DNA of 64,000 nt from an uncultured Caldilineaceae bacterium (GTDB taxonomy: Bacteria; Chloroflexota; Anaerolineae; Caldilineales; Caldilineaceae). Location: positions 3,348,001 through 3,412,000 of the forward strand of contig OX638330.1 of NCBI GenBank assembly GCA_951812725.1, written 5' to 3'. Positions 17,354 to 26,441 of the stretch are shown here, piece by piece (position 1 is the first letter of the stretch; every line of letters starts with the position of its first letter). A program made the translations under genes and the position numbers. The notes under the pieces are model-generated. The model was not told the DNA's origin and made no database searches. It saw only the letters and a list, made by a program, of their open reading frames with translations.

Positions 17354-18460
17354 ATGAAGATCACGGATATGACGGTTGAACGGTACGCCTGGCCGCGGCC
17401 GAAGCCGATCAGCAATGGGAAATACACGTACGTGGATGTCAGCCTGAACCTGGTCCACATTTACACCGACGAAGGGGTCACGGGTGTGGGCTGGGGTGGC
17501 GGCACGGCGTCGGGCCAGGGCAGCGATCTGACGACGACGCTGATCGACTACTTTAAGCCGGTCGTCATTGGCGAGGACCCGTTCAACTACCGGCGCATCT
17601 GGGAAGATATGTGGCTGCCGAAGCTGGTGGGTCGCCGCGGGCTGTCGACGCGGGTGATCAGCGCCATCGACATTGCGCTGTGGGATCTGATTGGCAAGGC
17701 TGTAAATCGGCCGGTATATCAGTTGCTGGGCGGGTACAGGGACAGCATTCCAGCCTATATCGCCGGCGGCTATTATGAGGAGGGCAAGGGTCTGCGGGAG
17801 CTGGCGCAGGAGATGGAGGAGAACCTGACGCTGGGCGCGAAGGCGATCAAAATGAAGGTCGGCGGGGTGCCGATCAATGAGGATGTGGAGCGGGTGCGGG
17901 TGGTGCGGGAGACGATCGGACCGGAGATCAAGCTCCTGGTTGATGCAAACAACGCGTACACTGCGCACGAGGCGATCGAGATGGCGCGCAAGATGGAGAA
18001 GTACGAGCCGTTCTGGTTTGAGGAGCCGGTCGCGCCGGACGATTACAGGGGGCACGGACGTGTTGCACGTTCGACTTGGATTCCGATCGCCAGCGGTGAG
18101 AATGAGTACACTCGCTATGGCTTTCGGGATTTGATTGAAAAGGAAGGGGCGGCCATTATCAATGCTGACGCCCAGATATTGGGGGGCATCACGGAGTTTA
18201 TGCAGGTCGCCGCGCTGACGGCGGCGGAGGACCTGGTCATCGCTCCGCACGGTGCGCAGGAGGTGCATATCCATGTGGTTTGCGCGATCGCAAACGGCCT
18301 TATTCTGGAGTTTTATCGGGAGACGGTGGACCCGCTGCGGATGCAGATTTTCGAAGAGACGATGAAGCTGGACGCGGACGGCAATGTCGATGCGCCTAAT
18401 CGCCCGGGATTGGGGATTACGCCGAATTATGAGCTGCTGAAGAAGTACAGAGTAGGGTGA
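17354..18460 (+). CDS. Mandelate racemase/muconate lactonizing enzyme family protein
   Basis: Third enolase-superfamily enzyme of the window, 368 residues, distinct from the tandem pair at 10771-13208. It shows IKMKVGG (K-x-K base), LVDANNAY, FWFEEPVAPDD and IASGENEYTRYGF for the metal site, and APHGAQEVHIHVV supplying a late His. Overall it resembles the MR subgroup acting on hydroxy acids or sugar acids. The frame opens at 17264, but ATG 17354 with an AAGGGA-type site is preferred because the family start MKITDMTVERY is there. It stands alone on the plus strand. Confidence 0.92.
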   Translation: MKITDMTVERYAWPRPKPISNGKYTYVDVSLNLVHIYTDEGVTGVGWGGGTASGQGSDLTTTLIDYFKPVVIGEDPFNYRRIWEDMWLPKLVGRRGLSTRVISAIDIALWDLIGKAVNRPVYQLLGGYRDSIPAYIAGGYYEEGKGLRELAQEMEENLTLGAKAIKMKVGGVPINEDVERVRVVRETIGPEIKLLVDANNAYTAHEAIEMARKMEKYEPFWFEEPVAPDDYRGHGRVARSTWIPIASGENEYTRYGFRDLIEKEGAAIINADAQILGGITEFMQVAALTAAEDLVIAPHGAQEVHIHVVCAIANGLILEFYRETVDPLRMQIFEETMKLDADGNVDAPNRPGLGITPNYELLKKYRVG

Positions 18461-18491
18461 GCGGGTGAGGTTTGTTGGGGACCAGTCCCAG

Positions 18492-19901
18492 TCAGGAGCT
18501 ACGACTCGGCGCCGGGCCAAGTCTTATCAGACCGGCATGGTCCAGTTCAATCCCAGAAAAGTCCGCCCGATGGGCATAGAGCTTTACGGGATGATAGAGG
18601 TACAGCCAGTGGGGGTTCTGGTGCAGCCAGGACAGACAACGGTTGTAGGCTTCGCTCCGCTTGCGGTTGTCAAGCGTCAAGTGGGCAGCATCTATCAGCT
18701 GGTCGGCTTGGATATCGGTTACACCTTGCCACCAGAGACCCTGGGTTTGGCTGGATATTTTTTCTTGCAGCACTCGGTAGGTGCTCAATGGGCTGGAGTC
18801 GAATAGCGCCAGGTGGCCGATACGCTTTTGGCTCGTGTCCATCGCATATTTGGGGCGGTCCGATTCGCTTTCGATGCGGACGCGAATGCCGATGCGGGCG
18901 AGCTGCTCCTGGATCATCGCTGCAACTTGCGGGGCGCGATCGGGGATGACGAGAGGCGTGCGCAGGACCAGCTCCTGGGGCATGTCACAGGCGGCAAATA
19001 GGGCTCTGGCTCGCTCAGGATCATAGCCGTACGGGCGCAGAGCATCAGAAAATCCAGAGTGAAACGGGCTGACGACGGTCGCGGCAGGCTCGGCAAGTCC
19101 AGGCCAAACACTGTCGATGATGGCATCTACGTCAACAGCCAAATTGATCGCCAAACGGGCTTCCGGCTGCGAAAAAGGCTTCTCGTATCCGTTGAGGAAA
19201 CCGACCACGGACAGCGTGTTTGTAGACCTGCGCCACGTCAGTCCGTCCTTCTCAGGAAGCGGCTGCATCAGTTCAAGGCCGGTTGCCAGGTCTGCCTGGT
19301 CATTCAGCAGTGCACTGTACCGATCTGACGCGGACGGTACCTGCGAAATGGTCAGTTCAGAGAACTGTGAATCATGATCGGGTCTGGCCGCGCTTGACAG
19401 CCGGAGAAGTTCGCCCTCGACGTACTCTTCGAGCCGGAATGGTCCCGTGCCCAATGGAGGCTCAGCAGGGCCCGTCGGCTTCCCCACATACACTGCGGCG
19501 AAGATGTCGGCTAGGTCCCCTGTCGGGGTGGAACTCTTAACGAGCAGTTGCGTTTTGCCTACTGGCTCAAAGCTCAGTGGCTCAAGGTAGGGAGAGTACA
19601 CGCCCCCCATTCCAAACGCGCCGCCTGCTTCCCGCATCCGTTCCAGACTTTGCACGACGTCGTCAGTGGTGCAAAGGGAACCATCATGGAAGCGGACATC
19701 ATCGCGCAACGTAAGCAGCCATGATCGTCCGTCGTCTCGGACCTCCCAAGATGCGACCAACCCGGGCGCGACGCGTCCACTGCGCCATTGCATGAGCGGT
19801 TCATACACCAGCGCCAGGATGGACTGCAGGTCGGGTTGATCGGTTGTAAATTCCGGCTGAAGCAAATTCACTTGCGATTGGGCAATACGCAGTTCATTCA
19901 C
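18492..19901 (-). CDS. Family-5 solute-binding protein without a signal peptide
   Basis: Has the full fold of peptide/nickel-binding proteins (SBP_bac_5): LVYEPLMQWRSGRVAPGLVASWEVRDDGRSWLLTLRDDVRFHDG in short blocks, and a C-terminal lobe with KLYAHRADFSGIELD. The protein starts directly at what is normally the mature N-terminus (MNELRIAQSQVN), and an in-frame TGA sits immediately before the ATG, so no signal peptide can be restored upstream. It should stay in the cytoplasm unless exported by another route. It is the last gene of the TldDE-permease operon. A sensor role like the binding-protein domain of SgrR is one possibility. Confidence 0.85.
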   Translation of the reverse strand: MNELRIAQSQVNLLQPEFTTDQPDLQSILALVYEPLMQWRSGRVAPGLVASWEVRDDGRSWLLTLRDDVRFHDGSLCTTDDVVQSLERMREAGGAFGMGGVYSPYLEPLSFEPVGKTQLLVKSSTPTGDLADIFAAVYVGKPTGPAEPPLGTGPFRLEEYVEGELLRLSSAARPDHDSQFSELTISQVPSASDRYSALLNDQADLATGLELMQPLPEKDGLTWRRSTNTLSVVGFLNGYEKPFSQPEARLAINLAVDVDAIIDSVWPGLAEPAATVVSPFHSGFSDALRPYGYDPERARALFAACDMPQELVLRTPLVIPDRAPQVAAMIQEQLARIGIRVRIESESDRPKYAMDTSQKRIGHLALFDSSPLSTYRVLQEKISSQTQGLWWQGVTDIQADQLIDAAHLTLDNRKRSEAYNRCLSWLHQNPHWLYLYHPVKLYAHRADFSGIELDHAGLIRLGPAPSRSS

Positions 19902-19999
19902 CTTCGCGCCTCCCCTGCTTCTACATTTGCATGCACGGCGACAGTCCTCTTGTCAGTATTGCGATTTGGGAATTGGAATGCGCGGCGCCAACAGTGGAG

Positions 20000-20824
20000 T
20001 CAGGTCTGCAGTTTCGGATCGAGTCTGTCCCGCAGCCAATCACCGACGATGTTGATGGAGAGTACTGCTGTCATTATGGCAAGGCCCGGAATGGTTGCCA
20101 CCCACCAGGCGACGGCCAGGTAGTTCTTGCCTTCGGCCAGCATCAGACCCCAGGATGAATAGTCCAGCCCGCTAGGTCCCAACCCAAGAAAACTAAGCGC
20201 GGCTTCGGCGATAACCATTTTGGCGAATTCAAATGAGGTGAGGACGATCAGAGGCGCGGCAACATTGGGGAAGATGTGTCTGAGCATGATGCGCGCATCG
20301 CCGGCTCCAATCGCCTTGACAGCCTCTACATATTCCACCTCTTTCAGGACGAACACTTTCGAGCGAACAACCCTGACATAAGCGGGCCATCCTCCTATAG
20401 CTAAGACGATGATCATGTTTACGAGACTGGGGCCCAGTACGGCGATCACGGAGATAGCCAGCAGTATGAAGGGGAATGCAAGTTGTACATTGACAAACCA
20501 GTTTACGATATCGTCAAACATGCCGCCATAGTAACCACTCAAGATTCCAAGAACTGTGCCGAACAGTACAGATATGAATACGGCTATCGAGCCGACACTA
20601 AGGGAAATCCTTGTGCCGAAAATCAGGCGCGTTAAGATATCGCGTCCAAGGTGGTCAGTCCCCAGTGTGTGACCGGGCGTCAAGGGAGGCATGAACCTTT
20701 TGACCAGGTCCTGATCATCGGGGCTATAGGGCGCTACGATTGGCGCAAGAATGGCCAGACCGATCAGGACAATGAACACTGCCGCGAACGGGATCATGCC
20801 TCTGTCACCGGCTCTAACTTTCAT
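20000..20824 (-). CDS. Peptide ABC transporter permease, DppC/OppC type
   Basis: Inner-membrane permease of 274 residues, second half of a peptide channel. It shows the family N-terminal TM helix, the periplasmic PLTPGHTLGTDHLGRDILTR segment and the cytoplasmic EAA loop EYVEAVKAIGAGDARIMLRH that docks to the ATPase. It begins 11 bases after the DppB-type gene. No peptide-transport ATPase gene is found in the window. Confidence 0.95.
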   Translation of the reverse strand: MKVRAGDRGMIPFAAVFIVLIGLAILAPIVAPYSPDDQDLVKRFMPPLTPGHTLGTDHLGRDILTRLIFGTRISLSVGSIAVFISVLFGTVLGILSGYYGGMFDDIVNWFVNVQLAFPFILLAISVIAVLGPSLVNMIIVLAIGGWPAYVRVVRSKVFVLKEVEYVEAVKAIGAGDARIMLRHIFPNVAAPLIVLTSFEFAKMVIAEAALSFLGLGPSGLDYSSWGLMLAEGKNYLAVAWWVATIPGLAIMTAVLSINIVGDWLRDRLDPKLQT

Positions 20825-20835
20825 CGTCTAGCCAC

Positions 20836-21765
20836 TCAGTACAGTCGTACTCTGGGGTTAAGGAAAGCGTAGGACAGGTCCACCAAAAAGTTGATTATCA
20901 CATAGATCGAGGCGACGACGAGGACGGTAGCCTGAACGACCGGATAGTCGCGACCGTAAATGGCATTCACGGCAAGGCGGCCAATACCCGGCCACGCAAA
21001 GATTGTCTCGGTGATGACCGAACCGGCCAAGAGTGCGCCCAAGTCCAAGCCGATCAGGGTCACAAGCGGGATGACTGCATTGCGAAAGGCGTGTCGCCAG
21101 AGAACGACTCGCGCTGACATGCCTTTCGCCCTGGCGGTCATGATGTACTCGGCTTGCAGGATTTCCAATAGCTCAGATCGAAGCAGACGAGCGGTGCGGG
21201 CCATATTGAACATGCCCAATGTAATGCCGGGCAGAATCAGGCTGCGCCACCCGGCTCGCGTGCCGGTGGCCGGCAGAACGCCAAGATTCACGGCAAATAC
21301 GAGAATCAGCAAGATGCCAAGCCAAAACACAGGCATACTCTGACCAATGAGCGCGGCGCCCATCACTGTCCGATCTATCCAGGTGTTGCGTTTTACAGCT
21401 GCCAGAACACCGAACGGTAGCGCGACAATGAGGGAAAGGAGGAGAGCGGTAAATGCCAGTCTTGCGGTTGCCGGTACCCGTTCCAATGCAAGATGCAGTG
21501 CGTTCTCACCGCTGCGGAGCGACTTTCCAAAATCGCCGCGCAGAACGCCCGTAAGGAAGTTCCAGTACTGCACAGGCACCGGGCGGTCCAGGCCGTGCAA
21601 CTTGCGTATCGCTTCAAGTTCCTCTGCGGTCGTGTCGATGGGTGCGAGCAGGCGAATCGGATCGCCGCTCAGGTGCATGAGGCCGAAAACGACGATAGAG
21701 ACGCCCAGAAGAATGGTCAGGGACTGCCATGCCCGTCGAATGACATAGGACCAGAAATTGCTCAA
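20836..21765 (-). CDS. Peptide ABC transporter permease, DppB/OppB type
   Basis: Membrane permease of 309 residues. The N-terminal TM helix and LDRPVPVQYWNFLTGVLRGDFG are typical, and the EAA loop is EYIMTARAKGMSARVVLWRHAF. Its ATG overlaps the stop of the TldE gene by 4 bases (ATGA), which implies translational coupling between a peptidase-like protein and the transporter. Confidence 0.95.
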   Translation of the reverse strand: MSNFWSYVIRRAWQSLTILLGVSIVVFGLMHLSGDPIRLLAPIDTTAEELEAIRKLHGLDRPVPVQYWNFLTGVLRGDFGKSLRSGENALHLALERVPATARLAFTALLLSLIVALPFGVLAAVKRNTWIDRTVMGAALIGQSMPVFWLGILLILVFAVNLGVLPATGTRAGWRSLILPGITLGMFNMARTARLLRSELLEILQAEYIMTARAKGMSARVVLWRHAFRNAVIPLVTLIGLDLGALLAGSVITETIFAWPGIGRLAVNAIYGRDYPVVQATVLVVASIYVIINFLVDLSYAFLNPRVRLY

Positions 21766-23192
21766 GGGCTGCGTTCCTCAGTCCAGCGTTGCACATCAAT
21801 GAAATTGAACCGTCCAAGTTTGATCGTCGGCGCGACGACACAGGTCGGAAACCACAACTCATCCGTGAACTGGATTTTCCGCTCTCTCGATATGCCCTCG
21901 ACCGTCTCGAAGGCGGAGAACATACGATCCATCCAGCGAAAATTGCGAATAGGGCCGGTTATGCGGCCGTTTTCGACCAGGAACAGGCCGTCGCGAGTCG
22001 TGCCGGCAATGTACCCCTCCTTGCCCGACAGGGGCGAGACGAAACCATGAATTCGGCTCACCAGCACGCCGTATTCGGTGGATTCGATCAGGTCGGAGAC
22101 GGAACTGTCGCCGCCCTCTATCACGAGGTGCTGCGGCGAAGGACCGAACTCATTTCCGGGCATCTGCGCGTGGCCGGTGGGCGCGTGGCCAAACCTGGCG
22201 GCGCTGGTGAGGTCGTGCGCGATGCCTTTTGCCACCCCATTGACTATCAAGTCGAGGCGCTGCTTGGCAACGCCTTCGTAGTCGAATGGCATCGGCGCCA
22301 GCCCATCGGTCATCATCTCATCGTAGACGGTTATATCGTCTGCGGTTATGCGTTCGCCCAAGTTGTCATAGACGATGTTATCACGATTGCCGGCAGATTG
22401 CGCGCCCCAGACGCCCAGGCTCCTGAAATTCAGGTGGAAGAAAAGCTGCGCGACCGCAGGCGGTTCAAGGATGGCGGTCATAGGTCGGGCTTCGATAAGC
22501 TTGGGGCTTCGGCCCATCAGACACTTGACGGCAGCCTCACGGGCCGAACTTTCGGCATCCATCGCCTCGATGTCGCGGCCTATCCAGGTGTTGTAGCCTG
22601 AGGCGTTGTCGGCCGCGTCAAGCGCTACGGCCACCAGCGCGATGATCGAAAAGGGCGCGTAGCGGAGCAGTCCAGCCGAGTTGCCTACGGCCATTTCCAG
22701 CCGCCGCACCCTGACGTTGCCGGCGCCGCTCACGCCGCAGCTACGGAAGACGTTGCATATTCGATCCACGATGTGGGCCCGCTCTTCCGCTCCGCAGTTC
22801 GCGGTAGCGGGATTGAATGTAACCACGTCCTGGCGTCCATCGTTCGCGGCCGATTCCACGGGGTAGGCGAAGTCCGGCAAGGCGGCGCTTGGGGAAACGG
22901 AAGCGGCCAGCTCCTCGCTGCGAAGAAACGCTTTCTTCACTGCCTCTTGAGAGAGATCGTTACCCTTTACAACTACCAGCCGATCATTCCAGACGGTGCG
23001 GAAGAAGATCTGGTACTGGGACTCCGTAACGTTCTGGTGGATGGCGAGATTGGCGAAACGCGTCAGGTCTGTGTTTTCCGCCAGAACCAGAACTTCGGTC
23101 GCGTCGGCAGGACTTGCTTGCAAGCCGAAGTTGACTGCCTCCAGAGCTTGGTCTTCGCCGAGGGGCATGTCAGGCCTTTTGTCGGTGCTCAT
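21762..23192 (-). CDS. tldE: TldE/PmbA-type metallopeptidase partner protein
   Basis: Member of the TldD/PmbA family, 476 residues. In E. coli TldE pairs with TldD in a heterodimeric protease that degrades unfolded peptides and processes microcin B17 and CcdA. It lacks the HExxxH metal motif of its neighbour, as expected for the TldE partner, and keeps family blocks such as VEGGDSSVSDLIESTEYGVLV and GLFLVENGRITGPIRNFRW. Its start overlaps the stop of tldD by 4 bases and its stop overlaps the DppB start. The N-terminal 30 residues are poorly conserved. Confidence 0.9.
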   Translation of the reverse strand: MSTDKRPDMPLGEDQALEAVNFGLQASPADATEVLVLAENTDLTRFANLAIHQNVTESQYQIFFRTVWNDRLVVVKGNDLSQEAVKKAFLRSEELAASVSPSAALPDFAYPVESAANDGRQDVVTFNPATANCGAEERAHIVDRICNVFRSCGVSGAGNVRVRRLEMAVGNSAGLLRYAPFSIIALVAVALDAADNASGYNTWIGRDIEAMDAESSAREAAVKCLMGRSPKLIEARPMTAILEPPAVAQLFFHLNFRSLGVWGAQSAGNRDNIVYDNLGERITADDITVYDEMMTDGLAPMPFDYEGVAKQRLDLIVNGVAKGIAHDLTSAARFGHAPTGHAQMPGNEFGPSPQHLVIEGGDSSVSDLIESTEYGVLVSRIHGFVSPLSGKEGYIAGTTRDGLFLVENGRITGPIRNFRWMDRMFSAFETVEGISRERKIQFTDELWFPTCVVAPTIKLGRFNFIDVQRWTEERSP

Positions 23193-24625
23193 CCGATGCC
23201 TCCTCCAACCTTAACATGATCAAACCGGGCCGGCGGTCCACCTTGTCCGGTGGGGATGAACTGCCACGGAAGGCCCTTACCGCAACTGGAGATGCCCAAA
23301 ACCCGGTCCTCGTCGGGACCGGCGATTCCACTGCAATTGCGCCAGAAGATGGGGGCCTCCCCGTAGATGACAGGGTTCTTTACCAGACCGACGATTTTGC
23401 CGCCGCGTATTTTCCACGCTCGTTCGCCCATGAAACTGAACGTGAGACGCTTGTCATCAATATCTCCGCCCTTGAACGTCTCGATGTAGAGTCCATCATC
23501 GGTTTCAGAGATGAGCTGCTCGCTTGTCGATTCCCCTGGCACGAGAGACAGGTTTGTGATGCGCACCATCGGGATGCGATTCCAGCTGCTTGCGCGGGCG
23601 GTTCCGTTGCTTGGCTGATCCAATTCGGTCGCACATTCGCGCGACATCAGATAGTTAGAGAAAACGCCGTCCTTGATGATGGGAATGCTTTGGGCCTTGA
23701 CCCCCTCATGATCATATCCGTAGGTCGCGACCGCCTTGGGCCGGGTTGCGTCAGCGACCATATTCACCAACTCTGATGCGTACTGGAAATCGCCGAGGTG
23801 GTGGACTTGCAGGAAACTCGGCCCGAAATTGTCCGATTCGTCGCCCAGAGCACGGTCCATTTCGATGGGATGGCCCATGGTTTCGTGAAGCACCATGCCA
23901 ACAAGTGTCGGATCCAATATGACCGTTGAGACAACATCGCCGCAAGGGGGGGCCTCCAGCAGTTCAATCGCTTCATGAACAATCGCGGCAGCCGCCTCGG
24001 TCGGTTTGAGAGCGTGGACCAACTCGAATCCTCCCGTTCCAAAATCGGTATGACTATAAGGATAGGTTCTGCGGAAAACCTGGCCACGGTCGGCGACCGT
24101 GACGGCCATACCTGCGCCGGTCAAGGTAATAGTCTGCCCGATCTCGGTACCTTCCGAGGTTACAAGCTGCGATTCCTCGCGCCTGAAGTCGAGCTTGGCC
24201 TGGGTCTTGGATACTTTGTCGCTCGCGCCCGCCATGGCCTGCATGATGGCCTGGACCATCTCGACTTTTTCAGGGACAGGCATGTTGAACGGGTCCTGTT
24301 CGCAGGGCGTTTCGTAGATGGCTTGGACGGGCGGTACATCAGCCAGCCTGACGGTTCGCGTGCGCCGGGGCATAGCCCGTGCGAGCGAGATTGCTTTCCT
24401 GACTGTCTCAGATGGCTGCTGTTGGGAAAGGTTGTCGCTGGCGAATCCCCACTGTCCGTCCACGAGGACGCGGATTCCGAATCCGCAGGTCGCATATTCG
24501 GATACGCTGGCAGCACCGTCTGTACCGACTATCTCCTGTTGGGATTGATCTGCGACGCGCCCTTCAGCATACTGTGCTCCCATGGACAAAGCCATCGATA
24601 CCAAGTCGCGTGCGAGGTTTATCAT
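23189..24625 (-). CDS. tldD: TldD-type metallopeptidase, catalytic partner
   Basis: Catalytic half of a TldD/TldE protease, 478 residues. The HExxxH zinc motif is HETMGH at residues 247-252, and the C-terminal SSCGKGLPWQFIPTGQGG carries the conserved Cys that completes the metal site. The TldD core GYDHEGVKAQSIPIIKDG is also present. It follows the lipoprotein binding-protein gene after 124 bases that contain a strong hairpin, and is translationally coupled to tldE. The setting suggests digestion of imported peptides or maturation of a peptide handled by this transporter. Confidence 0.93.
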   Translation of the reverse strand: MINLARDLVSMALSMGAQYAEGRVADQSQQEIVGTDGAASVSEYATCGFGIRVLVDGQWGFASDNLSQQQPSETVRKAISLARAMPRRTRTVRLADVPPVQAIYETPCEQDPFNMPVPEKVEMVQAIMQAMAGASDKVSKTQAKLDFRREESQLVTSEGTEIGQTITLTGAGMAVTVADRGQVFRRTYPYSHTDFGTGGFELVHALKPTEAAAAIVHEAIELLEAPPCGDVVSTVILDPTLVGMVLHETMGHPIEMDRALGDESDNFGPSFLQVHHLGDFQYASELVNMVADATRPKAVATYGYDHEGVKAQSIPIIKDGVFSNYLMSRECATELDQPSNGTARASSWNRIPMVRITNLSLVPGESTSEQLISETDDGLYIETFKGGDIDDKRLTFSFMGERAWKIRGGKIVGLVKNPVIYGEAPIFWRNCSGIAGPDEDRVLGISSCGKGLPWQFIPTGQGGPPARFDHVKVGGGIG

Positions 24626-24673
24626 TCGGTTGGCTCCGTTCTAAACATGCTGAAACATTGTTCAGTTGGGACA

Positions 24674-24711
24674 AAGGCCTCCTCCTCTATGGTCACAGGG
24701 GAGGAGGCCTT
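24674..24711 (-). promoter_or_regulatory. Intercistronic hairpin between the binding-protein gene and tldD
   Basis: AAGGCCTCCTCC (24674-24685) pairs perfectly with GGAGGAGGCCTT (24700-24711) over a 14-base loop. On the minus strand the stem is followed only by TTTG, so it is a poor terminator. Such hairpins after binding-protein genes often stabilise the upstream message and lower downstream expression, giving more binding protein than permease. Confidence 0.75.
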
Positions 24712-24749
24712 CTCTACCGGCGCCTTTCAACGACCGAGGCGCCAAGGGA

Positions 24750-26324
24750 TCAACGATCTCCGGCAACGTCTATGGACGCGTCAATTTTGAGGCGGCCATC
24801 CGGGAACGGTGCGAAGTTCTGGACGCGGTCGTGAACGCCCCACAGGATGTATTGCTGATGCAGGAATACGACCGGCGCATCCTCACGGAAGTACTCTACG
24901 GCTTCCTTCACTATTTCGCGACGTGCGTCAACGTCGGTCTCATTGATAGCGGCGTCGGACAGTTCATCAAATTTGGCATCGGGGTGCTGATCGTTCGGGT
25001 GGGTCGAATGCCAGATTGACAACATGCGGGCGGCGTCGGGGACGGTCATGTAACCGAGCAGGAAGACCGGGCCGCCTTCGTGGCTGTACTGCTCCTCGCT
25101 GAACACGCCCCATTCCAGGGTGTCGACTGTGGCATTGATGCCGACGTCCTTCAACTGTCCAGCTACAGCCTGCGAGATTTCGGCATCCATCATATAGCGA
25201 CCACGCGGGCTGACGATACGCAAGTCAAAACCATCGGGATAGCCGGCCTCAGCCAGTAGCTCTTTGGCCTTGGCAGGGTCGTAAGGATAGGCCTCAAGAG
25301 CAGCCTGGTATCCCCAGTATTCCTCGGACAGCACCTGGCCTTCAAGCTTCTTGCCGAAGCCGTCGAGGATGTTCGCGATAATCGCATCCTTATCGACTGC
25401 GTAGTTGATTGCCTGGCGAACGAGCCGATCTGTGACGGGGGAATCGATCTTGGTATTGAATAACAGGAACACGGAGCGCATTCCAGGCCGGCTCACGACA
25501 CTAAGACCGTCTCGGTCTTCGACTTCCTGAACAGTTGCAGGCTGGAGGTCGGTCGCAATGTCCGCCTCGCCTGCAAGCAGAGTGGCCACTCTGGATGAAA
25601 TGTCAGGTACGGTAAGGAAGGTGAGTACATCGATGTTGGGCTCTTCACCCCAGTAGGTTGGATTCTTGCGAAGCGTGATGTGGTCATCCTTGACCCACTC
25701 TTCCAGAACGTAAGGACCAGTGCCGATCGGATTGTTGGCAAAGTGCTCGGCGCCATTCTCGGTGATGTAGCCTTCAGGCACGATGGGGAACTTCGCCGTA
25801 ACGTACAGGTCGAACAGGGGAATGATGCCATCGGTGTGGAAATTGACAGTGTAGTCGTCCACGATTTCTACGCTCGAGACATAGCGTGTTTCGCCCTTGC
25901 GCATCGAGTCGCTGTCAGGCGCCATTACGCGATCGAAGCTAAACTTAACCTGATCGGCGTTGAACGGTTCGCCATTGGAGAACTCAACCCCTTCTCGCAG
26001 TTTGTACTGCCACACAGTAGGCTCGATCTGCTCCCATGAGACCGCCAGATTGGGCTGCAGGGTCATGCTGTGGTCGTAGTCAAGCAGGGTCTGCTGAATG
26101 TGGTTGCCGACGTTCACGATCACCTGGGCGGTAACCCACTGCATGTCCATCGTCCACGGTTCTGTTCCTTGAACGATAACAAGCTCCTTCTCCGCTTCCA
26201 TTGCTTGCTCACCATCTGCCTGTTGTCCTGTTGCAGACGGTGCAGGTTGCGCGACACACCCAACCAGGACCATCGCTGCGATCAAGACGTAGGCCAGCGG
26301 GAACATCCTCAGTTTCTTTAGCAT
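24750..26324 (-). CDS. Peptide/nickel ABC transporter substrate-binding lipoprotein
   Basis: Family-5 binding protein of 524 residues, exported and lipid-anchored: MLKKLRMFPLAYVLIAAMVL leads to lipobox VLVGC, then a short polar linker. Family blocks include LAVSWEQIEPTVWQYKLREG, FSNGEPFNADQVKFSFDRV and NPIGTGPYVLEEWVKDDH. ATG 26324 is chosen over the longer frame (26411) because AAGGAGG lies about 10 bases upstream and the signal peptide begins there. First gene of the minus-strand operon that continues with tldD, tldE, two permeases and a signal-less binding protein. Confidence 0.95.
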   Translation of the reverse strand: MLKKLRMFPLAYVLIAAMVLVGCVAQPAPSATGQQADGEQAMEAEKELVIVQGTEPWTMDMQWVTAQVIVNVGNHIQQTLLDYDHSMTLQPNLAVSWEQIEPTVWQYKLREGVEFSNGEPFNADQVKFSFDRVMAPDSDSMRKGETRYVSSVEIVDDYTVNFHTDGIIPLFDLYVTAKFPIVPEGYITENGAEHFANNPIGTGPYVLEEWVKDDHITLRKNPTYWGEEPNIDVLTFLTVPDISSRVATLLAGEADIATDLQPATVQEVEDRDGLSVVSRPGMRSVFLLFNTKIDSPVTDRLVRQAINYAVDKDAIIANILDGFGKKLEGQVLSEEYWGYQAALEAYPYDPAKAKELLAEAGYPDGFDLRIVSPRGRYMMDAEISQAVAGQLKDVGINATVDTLEWGVFSEEQYSHEGGPVFLLGYMTVPDAARMLSIWHSTHPNDQHPDAKFDELSDAAINETDVDARREIVKEAVEYFREDAPVVFLHQQYILWGVHDRVQNFAPFPDGRLKIDASIDVAGDR

Positions 26325-26441
26325 CACTCTCTTGCCTCCTTGTGGCTGAATGTGATGAAGTACACTTTGTCGAAAACTATCGAGGATACACACGGAACTC
26401 GTTCTTCTCACTTCGGCAGTTTTGGCAGGTCTATTGCATTC

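Noticed and set aside
17303-18520. 405-codon minus-strand frame opposite the third mandelate racemase-type gene
   Set aside because: His/Arg/Leu-rich translation typical of antisense to this codon usage; the plus-strand gene has full active-site motifs.
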